NCBI GenBank assembly: GCA_017979445.1
Contig: CM030711.1
Span: 3,162,001-3,226,000 of the forward strand
Direction of reading: 5' to 3'
From: Akebia trifoliata
Lineage: Eukaryota > Streptophyta > Magnoliopsida > Ranunculales > Lardizabalaceae
DNA: 64,000 nucleotides
The notes beneath the pieces are model-generated. The model had not been told where the DNA came from, made no database searches, and was given only the letters and a program-made list of their open reading frames with translations. Both the position numbers and the translations under genes were made by a program. Position 1 is the stretch's first letter. Every line of letters begins with the position of its first letter. Below are positions 33,437 to 44,800 of this stretch, piece by piece.

Positions 33437-35597
33437 ATGTTTGGAAAGATAGGAGTGGCGTTTCTAGTGGGAATTCTTGGATGGGCATATAAGGCTATAA
33501 AGCCTCCCCCGCCAAAGCTATGTGGGTCTTCAAATGGTCCTCCTATTACTTCACCTAGAATTAGATTAAGTGATGGAAGGCATTTGGCTTACAAAGAGGG
33601 AGGTGTTCCAAAGGAGAAAGCCAAGTATAAGATCATCGTCGTTCATGGCTTTGACAGCTCCAAAGACTTCAATCTACCAGCATCTCAAGTAAACAAATCA
33701 GAGAAATCTTGTGTTCATGTTAATTTTATTTTATTTATAAAAAAAAATAAATTATAATTGTGCTATAGTATGCAGGAACTTGTAGAGGAGTTGGGGATAT
33801 ATTTCGTGTTTTATGATAGAGCTGGGTATGGAGAGAGTGATCCGAACCCAAAGCGTTCAGTGAAGAGTGAAGCATTCGACATTCAAGAACTCGCTGATCA
33901 GTTGGAACTTGGATCAAAATTTTACATAATTGGTGTCTCAATGGGAGGTTTCCCTGTTTGGGGTTGCATCAAATACCTACCACATAGGCATGATACCAAC
34001 TTTGAATTCTTTGGGGTGTTTGGTTCAGAGTCTAGAATCCGATTCTTACCCATAATCTGATTCTAGAATCAGATGTTACGTTTTGTTTGAAATATAAAGA
34101 TGACTCTTTCAGGACTAGAATTAAAAAATGAGGCAAGAGGACCCGTTTCTTGAATTTTTGAAAATCTGTTTTCTTGTGCTTCTGCTTTAGGGTCTTTTTC
34201 GGTGGATCCTTCTTGTTCTTGTTTAGTCCCCTTCGTTTTGGAACTTGTTTCTATTTCTATAGCTATTTATTTTCCTCACTTTCCCTCATTTCTTCCGTTT
34301 CTGAGGTTTATTTTAATTTCTTAGTCACAATAGGCGACGGTATTCTACTTAAATAGTTGTCAGGATCCTACCGGTGCACCTATCTAGGACAGGTAAAAGA
34401 CTGTTAAAACCGAGGGGTTGAAGTGGAGCCATCCTATGCACTGGATGGAATGGTAGGGGGAGTTTAGTCCCACATCGGCAGGGTACACGTTCAGAGCCTA
34501 GGCTATAAGGGAAAACTTGACCCTATCCTATATAACATATTTTAAAGCCATGCGGTGCTTTGGCCCAAAACGAACAATATCCTACAAGTGTGCACCGGGG
34601 GAGCTAAAATAGTAGACATAGGTGATAAATAAGAGAATGCTAAAAATTCGAGAAAGTGACATTTTTGCCCTTACATGTATAATATTTTGTTACACAATTA
34701 TAGAAATAAGGTTAAGCAAAGGGAGTATGTGATTCTAGATTTGGATTCTGGTTCCATATTCCGACAATCCAAAATCATAATCTAACAATCTGAACCAAAC
34801 GCCCTGAGTTTCATGATTTCTAGCCCATTTTTTAATCTTGTTTTCACCTCCAATTTTATAATTGCAGGTTAGCAGGTGTGACGCTTGTAGCTCCTGTTGT
34901 CAACTACTGGTGGCCATCTTTTCCTTCCAATCTATCCGACTTGGCCTTTAAGAGGCAACTTTTGCAAGATCAATGGGCATTTAGGATTGCACACTACGCC
35001 CCTCAAATGCTATACTGGTGGTTAACTCAGAAATGGTTCCCTTCGCTCTCTGCCTTGGAGGGTAACCTAGCAATTTTCAGCAACCATGACAAGGAGCTCA
35101 TAACTAAAATGCAAGGAACCCCACAACCTGTTCAGGTTATTTTTTTTTTCTCATGTACCACAACTTAATTAAATTTTCTTAATCTCAATGTATATTAGAC
35201 CTTGACATGAACCTAATGTCTTGGGGTCTATAAATGCTAAAAAATGTCCACCATGTGTCCATTCAAATTCAATTTTCTTAATTTTCAGGAAAAGACGCGA
35301 CAACAGGGTGCTTACGAATGTTTGCATCGAGACTTAATGATCGGTTTTGGAAAATGGGAATTTGATCCTATGGATCTGAAAAATCCATTCCCTCAAAACG
35401 AGAGTCGTGTTCATATCTGGCAAGGTTGTGAAGATAAGTTGGTCCCAGTTCTCCTACAACACCATCTTTCAGAAAGGCTACCATGGATTCAGTATCATGA
35501 GGTTCCCAATGGTGGGCATTTGTTCGTCCACGATACTCTTTACGCCGATGCCATCTTAAAGGAACTTTTGCTTGGAGAAGTTCCTTCTGTGATATAA
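33437..35597 (+). CDS. Alpha/beta hydrolase superfamily protein
   Basis: Four coding exons: 33437-33688, 33776-33987, 34868-35135, 35289-35597. They total 1041 nt, 346 aa plus stop, with all phases consistent. An N-terminal hydrophobic segment (about 4-18) may anchor the protein in a membrane. The fold is shown by VVHGFDSSKD (oxyanion-hole strand), YDRAGYGESDPNP, the nucleophile elbow GVSMGG with Ser139, then GCEDKLVP with Asp293 and NGGHLFVHD with His321, giving a complete Ser-Asp-His triad in the usual order. The lid region reads VAPVVNYWWPSFPSNLSD, typical of a plant-specific clade of uncharacterised hydrolases of about 350 aa. The substrate cannot be inferred; an esterase or lipase is possible. 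Intron 2 begins with GC rather than GT (CATAG|GCATGA) and holds a 0.8-kb element starting 25 bp after the donor. The gene is convergent with MVD. Confidence 0.9.
34013..34805. mobile_element. Composite DNA element in hydrolase intron 2
   Basis: It is bounded by GGGGTGTTTGGTTCAGA and its complement TCTGAACCAAACGCCCT, each followed inward by GATTCTAGAATC-like or TCTGATT-like subterminal blocks in inverted orientation. The middle contains TTTAGTCCCACATCGGCAGG at 34463 and AATATCCTACAAGTGTGCAC, a widespread plant retroelement-type repeat that also resembles the LTR start of the TRIM at 59293-59565. That suggests a TRIM fragment nested in a DNA transposon. No convincing target-site duplication was seen. 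Confidence 0.55.
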
Positions 35598-37162
35598 TCC
35601 ATGTTTGTATTTGGTATAAACTTGTATTTGTGCACGACGATGTTCTATAATCCTAAGTTTGTTACAAATGGAATTTTGATAGCTAAACAGCAAACATTGC
35701 TTTTGCATGTTTGATTACCAAGTTTGTTATAAATGGAATTTTGATCACTAAACATTGCTTTTGCGTGTTTGATTACTAGGTACTTGGAGACTCCTCAAGG
35801 GAAGTTCTTGGTTTATATCTTTGGTTTCTATTGAAATTTTTTATTTTTGAACAACAGCCATTGATAATTCCTCAATTTTTTTTTTCATAAACAATAACCA
35901 TTCGCTTCTGTTGGCCACTAACCCTTGCTTGTAAGAGTGACACCTGTTTGCCCACACCCTCTAAAAACCTCTTTTTTTTTAAAAAGGTCGAAAATACTGA
36001 CCTCTTATCAAAACCCACTTGTAATAATCAGTAACAAATTGTTGATTTGTTATGAATGGGTCGATTAAGAGGTCACTAAATGGACATATTTGGTATTTTT
36101 TTATTTTTTAAGTGGGGTGCGCTTTGCAAGTATGTGGGTGGGTGGGTTACGAATAATAGTCGTCTAAGAATTGTTCACTCTTTCCGTCAAAGATGTGTCC
36201 CTCGATGGTCCTATGATTTTTTTTCCTTCAAAGATGTGTCCCTAGATGGTTCTCCTGTTACTTCACCAGGAAATCTGTTTTGGAGCCTGAAAGACTTGGG
36301 AATAATTAAAAAGACAGAGATTTGAGGGTATGAAAGCTACTGTAAAATTGATGGTCAGTTAAATACACCCTATAGTAATCATTTTCATTGCATATGATCT
36401 GTTTTAAAGATAAGGATGGTCCGACCGTGTCTACATTTATGGATGAGATGAGAGTGATTCATTATTTTTTAGAAAGAAATTACACCATAATCCCAAACCC
36501 TAAAACCCTAGTTTTAGAGGTCAAGGGGACCAACGGACGGAAAGAAAATACAAACCTATCAAAAGGGCTAGCCAAAACGCTGAACCCTCCCAAAAAAAAA
36601 AAAAAACCACAAAAAATTGATTGACCCCATTTCTATATTACAAATCTTCTCCCATCTCGCAAGTCAGTCTTCAAAGAAAATTCCCCTAAATTCTTTAAAC
36701 CTTTTACACGAACCTGAGTAACCCTCCTTTATTTGGGCTTGGGTCTGGCAAGGTCACAGAGAAAAGAAGGTTAGGAGATCATATTTCCTAATTCTCTGAA
36801 ATATGAAGAGATCAACAAACATGCTAAACTTAGCTATATGTTGTTCACACACTGATTGGCCAACGTGTATTAAAAAAGAAATGGACAGAGATACTCAAAT
36901 CTTCAAAATGAAATTAATAGTTCAAGAGAAAAACTTTTATTACCCCGACTGCTCATGTTCAAGAGAACGAGTACATAAACCCAAATAAGAGAAACAAGGA
37001 AACAATAAACAAAGCTAATATTACAGACAATACGAGTACAAAATGACACTAACTGCAAATCTGAAAAGATAGGTTCTCTGGATCATAACAAGAACACCTG
37101 ATTGGACTAGTTTGGGCTCATGAAGCGAATTCTCCAAACAGAATAAATCTCCCGACATAACT
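35598..37162. other. Convergent intergenic region between hydrolase and MVD
   Basis: About 1.57 kb containing both 3' untranslated regions. A tandem duplication of about 60 bp is at 35660-35785 (GTTTGTTATAAATGGAATTT and TGCTTTTGCRTGTTTGATTAC occur twice), and a shorter one at about 36185-36253 (TCAAAGATGTGTCCCT twice). No gene is recognised; short open frames here have no family features. Confidence 0.6.
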
Positions 37163-40100
37163 TTACTTCGGCAGCCCGGTCTCAGGATGGAGAAGAGCTT
37201 GACTTTCATCAGCAAGCAAAACTGGACCTTTTCCAGGTTTAGTGCAGATGAAATAACTGACATCGCCCTTTTGTTTTGGGGGTGCGACGCTATCTTTGAC
37301 TTCCAAAGGCGTCGGCAAATTCTCCAAATCTTTTATTGAATGAATTCCAGCATCTTTAAGTATGGATTTGTCTCCAATAACATAACTGCAAAAAATTAAA
37401 AAACAGAATGTTTTACGGTGACGGAAACTCTCTTACCAAGTGTTGTAGCACTATCTTTTTTTAGTAAAGTTACTTGGCAGCTTAGAAGTAAAGAAGGAAA
37501 AGGAACATTATCTAGTAATATCTACAGAAATAAGCCTGAAATCTGACCGTGACATACCTAGTCAAGTCAGCATCTGAAGCTGGAGGAAAGTAGAACAACA
37601 GTTTCTGAATCAGAAGGGTAGCAACTTTTCTATTAGGTGCAATTAGAACTGCATTCGGCCCCGCATCAAAAGTGTATGCCACCTGTAAATGATCATCCAA
37701 GGTTAGAATTTTAATTTTGACTGTTCATAAGGCAGAACATTTTCAATTATTGCAGCTAGGAGTTCTTGTTTCATGTTTGGCCGTGACTTATAAGGGTAAA
37801 AAAAAAAAAAGAATAATGATTTTCTGACACCCCCCTCTGACATACACCCCCATCATAGAACCATAGATCATTTGCCTCGGGATACATATAATCATAAATC
37901 TTTTTCTTGTGTATCCCGAGGTAAATGATCTATGGTTCGGTGATGGGGGCATATGTCAGAGGGGTGCCAGATTATCACGACTCAAAAAATAAACATGCGG
38001 AACCATTCTTGAATAAGATTCATAAAAGTCATACCTGTGGCGTTCCTTCAAATTTATTCCACTTTTCCATGTAGCTGATTATCCTGAAATATCGTTGATT
38101 TATTAAGATTAGAAATCTCAAATACAAACAAAATCTAACCATTCCTAACAGCAATTACTGACTATCTATATGCAAGCAAAAGGAATGATGTTCATCACAT
38201 TGCAGAATGAGGAAGGCCAGCAGATAACAAGACTTGCCTGTGGGATGTGTCATTCATGTAGAATATTGGGGGGGATGTATCCAAGCAAGTCGCGTGAAAC
38301 TGATTACTGTCAGCACAAGCTAACTTTGAAAATGATGCAAAATCACGAGTCCTAATGGCTTCTTCCATTTGCAATATGCGTTTTGGTACCACCTCCTATC
38401 ATAATCCAAAACAATGTTGTCAGAATGGAATCAGAATGTAAAATCATAAGTAGAATCCTATTCTAGTCGGGATTCAAACCGTTGGTTTGTGAGATTCATA
38501 AAGAACTTCTTTGTATTAAAAAGATGTCATAATTATAAATAATAACAAGATATCTAACTAGTAATCCCCAAGAAGATATTGTTCTAAACTCATATTTTCA
38601 CAAGCAAAATATATGTATTATTCATCACTTGAGCAATTTAGGAAGGAGAAAGAAGAAAACTACGACGATCGTCACCCTCTACTGCATTGCATCATCATCA
38701 AATTAAACTATCTTCAATTTCTCATCAATACTCTTAATTCTCAACGGGGATGGAAATCTAAAACTAGTTAACTAGTCAGTCGTTCACATTTGGTGATTTC
38801 AGGTAACTAGTAAAATCACCCCCTATTTTTCTTTTAAGGCTTAGGAAGAACAAAAAAAAACAAATGTGTAGGAATCAATGTTTGCACCTAAAAATGTGTC
38901 TCATGATTTTGATTAAATCCATCCCCTCCCCCCCGCCCCGACCTTGGACTTTTCCTATAAACTAATTCTAAATGACCTCATCTTAAACCTTTAGCCAATA
39001 AACCCTTGATTTTTCTTCCCAAATCCGTCATCTTCAAGCTCTTTAACCTCTATGGTAAATTCCTTTTAATCTATTTAAGCTCATCTCCATTTTATTATTT
39101 TCAACTTTGCCTTAATCCTTTGAAGAAAACCATAATTTTCTACTCAATAATCTATCATTTTCTACCTCCCTAAAATCCTACCTTCCTTTGAGGTGTGAAG
39201 GCTGAAGTAAACAGTATCCTAACGTTGATGAGTGACTTTGAATAACAAAAATCAAGGACTGGAGATGACTGGTATAAGGGATTTTAGTCATGTTGAAGAC
39301 AAGGGCAATCAGATCACTTGACATCAGTCTACGAAGACATAGTTCAAGGGAAGTATGTCAACATTTTCAAAACATTGGGGGTATCTAAAAAATTATCCAA
39401 GATGTGGAGGGGTATGTCTAAAACACCTTTTTTTTTTCTTTTTAATGGGGTGCAATAAGTAAAAGTTGGGATGCCAATACAGGTTCTCAAAAAGGTGAGG
39501 TGATTTAGATGACCCCCTCCACGTTTTGACTTTTGATAACTACGTGAGATACCCTTTGTTTTCAAGCTGATGACATGCCCTCCTTGACTATAGTCTTCTT
39601 TAATAGATTAACAAGGACCCATATGTCGTCTTCAATCTCCAACTAAAACCCTTGATTTTTCTTCTCAAAACCAGTCATCTTCAACCTCCTATAAAACGAA
39701 AAAACCAAAAATTGCCTCACCCTCGATCTTAGTATTCTATTTAACCCAACCTTCAAACCTCAAGGCAAGATGGGATTTTTGGGGAAAAGATAAAAAGATG
39801 GAAGGATGTTGGAAAGTAAACGATGATAAACCTTTGGGGTAGAGAAATCTAGGGTGTTCTACCAAGGTTAACGCTAGTCTATGTTGTAAGCAATGAATTG
39901 AAGATAAGGTTGAATAGACTAAAAATAATATACCATAGAGATTGAAGATGACTGGTCTTGGGGAAGATAAATCAAGGGTTTTTGGATATTGTTTAAAGGT
40001 GAGGGAATTTGGGTCATTTTCTACTAGAGAAAACTCAGGTCACTTGTGGGGAGGGGGCATGTCATCAGTTTGAAAACATGGGTGTATCTCAAATATCCAC

Positions 40101-41466
40101 TGGAGGGGTATGGGTGATTCCCTTGAATCCTCTAGCTCTGTCCTTGATTGTTTTTTTTTTATAAGTGTAATATATTAAATGAAGGAAAAAAGTACAAAGA
40201 GGCCGAGGAAGCCTCTAAGAGAGCAACAAGCTAAAAAGAGAACAAAGCATCAAAGACTACATAAAGAATTCCATCTAAAAACGAAATCATCAAAAGTGAT
40301 CCCCTTGAAATCGATGTTCTGTTTCGCCCAAAGATATAATAAGCCCAAGATCTCCAAGAATATGCCGTGAGAGCTTCTCATTCTATTGTTAAACACCCTG
40401 TTATTTCTCTCGTTCCACACCCCCCAAGCTATAGCCGAGGGAAGAATAGCCCACAGAAATCTTTTCCTGGAAGAGAAGACATTACTGGCCCACCCTTCTA
40501 ACAACAGGGAATACTTACAAGGAAGGACCCAATGAATACAGAAAAGACCAAGGAATATTGACCAAATTTAGTAAGAGAATGTGCAATGAATTAAAAGATG
40601 GTCGACAGACTCCCCATCTCTCATGCAAAGAAGACAACAATTTGGAGTGATCCACCCTCGAGCAATCAAATTGTCCAATGTAAGAATCTTCCCAAGGGAA
40701 GCCAACCAAACAAAAAAGGATATTTTAGTTGGAACGAATTTTGACCAAATGATAGATCTCAAGGGGGATTGCTCGGCAAAAGGGTTGAGGCACTTAAAAA
40801 ACGAGCTAACAGAAAATCTCAAGTCTTTAACCTTCATCCACTCCCATCTATCTTGTTCACTATCATTGAGAGGACACGAGTGCAAAAGGTTAAGGAAAGA
40901 TATCACATCTGTTAGCTCCCAATCATTAAAGCTTCTCCTAAACCCTAAACCCCAAATCCCAAGTGGAGTTGCTATCGTTGCGAATCAAACACTGCTGAAT
41001 CGAGCAGTTCTTTTTTGTAGAACAGGCATACAAGGACGGGAATTGAACTGCTAGAGGCGATGTGCCGCACCAACTGTCCTCCCAAAATCTGATCTTATTC
41101 CCCGTACCCGCTTTGAATCTAATCCCTTTTTCAAATTCCTCGCTCATTTTCAAAATACCCTTCCAAACACTACACCCGTACGAGCCTTTAGCCTCACCGC
41201 TAGGGCTGTCAACGGATAGGTATCCGATCGGATAATGCCATATCCGAATTCGAATCCGAAAATATTTAATGATATCCGAATTCGAATTCGAATCCGATCG
41301 GATATCACTGACCAATATTCGAATTCGAATTCGAAAAGCATATCGAATATTCGAATATCCGATAAAAATCCTGCGAAATTTAGATTCAGTCTCTACCAAT
41401 CTCTTCAGTCTGTAAAAAAAACCCTTTTTGAAATCCAAAACATCGTCGAGTCGCATACAAACCCTT

Positions 41467-41503
<37 letters not shown>

Positions 41504-41808
41504 TGAAGTATGTACCTGGAATCATAGACGCTCGGTAGACGGAGAAGATGGTGGTCATGGAGTTCATCGGCCGGAGAAGATGGTGGTCATGGAGTTCGGA
41601 TAGTGAAAAAAAAATGGGTTTGGCTGTAAGAGAGAGAGAGAGAGAGAGGAACTATCACCTGTACGTGCTAACCGGCCGGAGAAGACAATGGTGATGGAGA
41701 TCATCCGGTCAAAACCACGAAAACCAGAACGGAGGTCTGGTTCTTGCGTTTAAGTTTAGAGAAGATAAGGGTGAAAAGTAAAACTTCGTTGTATAACACG
41801 AATACATA

Positions 41809-41852
<44 letters not shown>

Positions 41853-44800
41853 TGAGTTTTGTTATATAACATGAATATATAACGTACGTATATAAATCGG
41901 AGCGGATATTATCAAATCGGATTTCGTAACATCCGAATTCGTATCCGAAACTCATTCGAATGTTATAATAACATCCGAATCCGAATTCGATATCCGAAAA
42001 TTTCGGATAATATCCGATTTTTCGAATTCGAATTCGAATTCGGATTCGGATTTCGACTATCCATTGACACCCCTACTCACCGCTATACCAACCCAACCTC
42101 TTTTCCCCGTACTTTGCTACAATGACCCTCCTCCACAATCTACCCCTTTCCTCCCCAAACCTCCAAAGCCATTTCCCTAGAAGTGCTCTATTAGCAAGTC
42201 TAAGAGCTCTAATCCCTAACCCCCCATCCTTCTTGGGCTTACAAATAACCTTCCATCTAACTAGGTGATACTTCCTCTTACCACTCTTGTCATTCCATTA
42301 AAAGTTCCTCATAAGCCTTTCCAATCTGATTTCAACCGACTTAGGGAGCGTGAACAGGGATAGGAAGTAAACCGGGATACTCGTCAATGTGCTTTTAATC
42401 AAGGTAACTTTCCCTCCTTTGGATAGGTACTTGGCCTTCCATGTACTCAATCTTTTCTCCATTCTCTCCAACACCCCTTCCCAAATTTTGATGCTATTGT
42501 AGGGTGCTCCCAGCGGTAATCCCAGATAAGACGTAGGTAAAACATCATGCCCACAGCCTAAGGTTGCAGCCATCAAATGCATATCATTCACGTTTCCCAC
42601 TCCAAAGAGCTTGCTCTTATGCAAATTGATATGTAAACCAGAAATGGCCTCGAAGCAGCACAAGAGGACCCGTAATACCCTCACCTGATCTCTCGAATGA
42701 TTCAGGAAAACCAAGGTATCGTCCGCAAATTGTAAGTGAGAAATCAACGGTCCATCGTTCACCCTAAACCCCGAAAGCCTTCCTAGTTCCACTGCTCTCC
42801 TAAACAATCTACCCAGAGCTTCTGCAACAATAAGGAACAAGAACGGAAACAGCGGGTCTCCTTGCCTCAAACCTCTCGATCCCCTAAAAAAACCAGCTGG
42901 GCTCCCATTGACAAGAATCGAATAGGACACCGTAGTAACACATTTCATAATCCAACTAATCCATTTTGCCCCAAACCCCATTCTCCCCATCATATATTCC
43001 AAAAAGTCCCAACTCACATGATCGTATGCCTTTTGTAAATCTATTTTTCCAATCATCCCCTCTTTCTTTTCCTTGATCCTCGAGTCAAGACATTCGTTAG
43101 CCATCAAAACTCCATCCAAGATTTGTCTTCCCCTTATGAAGGCCCCTTATTCATCCTCGATAATGTTGGGGAGGACTATTTTCAACCTCGAGGCTAACAC
43201 TTTAGATATAATCTTATACACCGAGCCCACCAAACTAATAGGTCTGAAATCACTCAACTTATCCGAACCGACTTTCTTGGGAATCAAGGCCACGAAGGTA
43301 CTATTAAGATTGTAATCCATGCAATTCTTGTCTTGTAATTCTTTGATCACTTTCATGAAGTCTTTAGCAACGACATCTCAGCAATGTTTGAAAAACTCCA
43401 TAGTGAAACTGTCTGGCCCCGGGGCCTTGTCCCCACTCATAGAGAAAAGAACTGATTTAAAGACTTGAAAAACTCCATAGTGAAACCGTCTGTCCTTGAT
43501 TGTAGGATTTGAATCTTGAAATTATACTCAAATCGTAAGATTCATAAAGAAAATGCAAGATTTTTATCTAGAAGGATTCAAGCATAAGATCAAATCGATT
43601 GGATTAAGATTCGAAATTTAGGATTCTAACAATATCGGTCCAAAATAAGAATAAATTCGTATTATAGTTACAAACTAAATTATTTAAACTTAAACCAGGC
43701 ACAAGTTCAATAAAGATCATATTGTAAAGGCAACCCAAACAAAGAAAACAGGCCATGGAAATTTTCAGAGCAGTATAAACAGAACCCTCAGACTATTGAA
43801 AGGACTCTCAAATGATATAGGAAGACAGATCTATAGTATTTCTATTTGAATGAGAAAATTATACAAGTATTTGAAATATAGTGGTTGAGAAAATACCTTT
43901 GCCCTATGAAGTAAAAGAGGGCTCGTCTCAACACTATCACGCATTCCTGTAGTGCTACTTGTTTCCTTCTGTCGTGAGCTTACCTGGAATTGACAAAAAT
44001 GAGGTGTGGATATACAAAGCAATGAACTGGCAACAATATGAATCATAACATAAGAAATGCATATCCAAGGCCACAATACATGAAAGCATTCTCTAAGAAG
44101 ACTAAATAGTTGTTCTTGTTATTAATGCTACAACAATAAAGCCCATGAGATCTAATGAGCTTAAAACAATACAGAAATTGTTTATACTTATAATAAATAA
44201 ATAAATAAATAATCATTGTTGAGTGTATATTTTCCTCCATTCTCGGGTGTGTCATACCCCAGTTAAACCCCATGACCGGCTTATATTCATAGTTCTCCCC
44301 CTCTTCAATAGGACTGTCTTTTGGAGTAGTTGGTTGGTTAACATGGTATCAGAGAGCTAGGTTCGTATAGGTCACGGGTTCAATTCTTTACACCCTTATG
44401 GGTGAGGGGGAGTGTTGAGGTATATTTCCCTCCACTCTCGGGTGTGTCAAACCCCAGTTAAGTCCCGTGACCCTCTTATATTCATAGTTCTCCCCCGCTC
44501 CGATAGATCGGTCTTTTGGAGTAGTTGGTTGGTTAACAATCATAACCTAATATAAATATTAAATACCAAATAGAGTGAAGAGAGAAGATTTTAGAAGTGA
44601 GAGAAGAAAAGGTCAAAAGATGAATTAAATGACAAGTTCCCAAATGAATAATCAGGTTATAGTTAAAATCATTCCACTGTCCAAAGTCAGGTCTAAACAT
44701 TCATAGTACCAATCGATAAAATTAAAAATGAACTCATTCGGGAAAAGTAGTAGCTCCAATAGGGGATAAGTTAAGAGAATGTCAACTGAGATGGTTTGAG

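Larger units (their letters stand above)
40137..43503 (-). mobile_element. L1-type LINE in MVD intron 6 (same strand as MVD), with target-site duplication
   Basis: The element body is 40152-43488, bounded by TCTGTCCTTGATTGT at 40137-40151 and 43489-43503. Read on the minus strand, 43440 to about 42298 encodes reverse transcriptase: [78 protein letters not shown] and the catalytic box [15 protein letters not shown]. After the nested hAT insertion come the zinc-finger tail ([34 protein letters not shown]) and [17 protein letters not shown], ending at a poly-A (plus-strand T-run at 40151). Stops replace conserved residues, for example in EDE*GA, RNF*WND and HC*DVV, so it is dead. It is 5'-truncated: the endonuclease domain is absent. 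Confidence 0.92.
44212..44543 (+). mobile_element. Complete TRIM retrotransposon (322 bp) in MVD intron 5
   Basis: The element is 44217-44538. LTR1 is 44217-44343 (127 bp) and LTR2 44413-44538 (126 bp); both start TGTTGAG and end GTTGGTTGGTTAACA, with clear similarity throughout (CTCGGGTGTGTCA, ACCCCAGTTAA, CTTATATTCATAGTTCTCCC). Directly after LTR1 is the primer-binding site TGGTATCAGAG, complementary to initiator methionine tRNA, and directly before LTR2 is a purine tract GGTGAGGGGGAG. The internal region is only 69 bp and non-coding. The flanking 5-bp duplication ATCAT (44212-44216 and 44539-44543) is perfect. It sits antisense to MVD. Confidence 0.95.

Noticed and set aside
34466..34540. 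Upstream sequence element plus TATA box suggesting an snRNA or 7SL RNA gene
   Set aside because: Spacing between the two elements is about 50 bp, not the roughly 23-34 bp of plant snRNA promoters, and no U-RNA or 7SL sequence follows. The repeat is common in plant retroelements.
40623..41054. 143-codon plus-strand open frame
   Set aside because: It is the antisense shadow of the LINE reverse-transcriptase C-terminal region, whose real frame is on the minus strand.
41235..41471. Open frame rich in Ile-Arg repeats
   Set aside because: Produced by the subterminal ATCCGAATTCGAAT repeats of the hAT element read in frame; not a protein.
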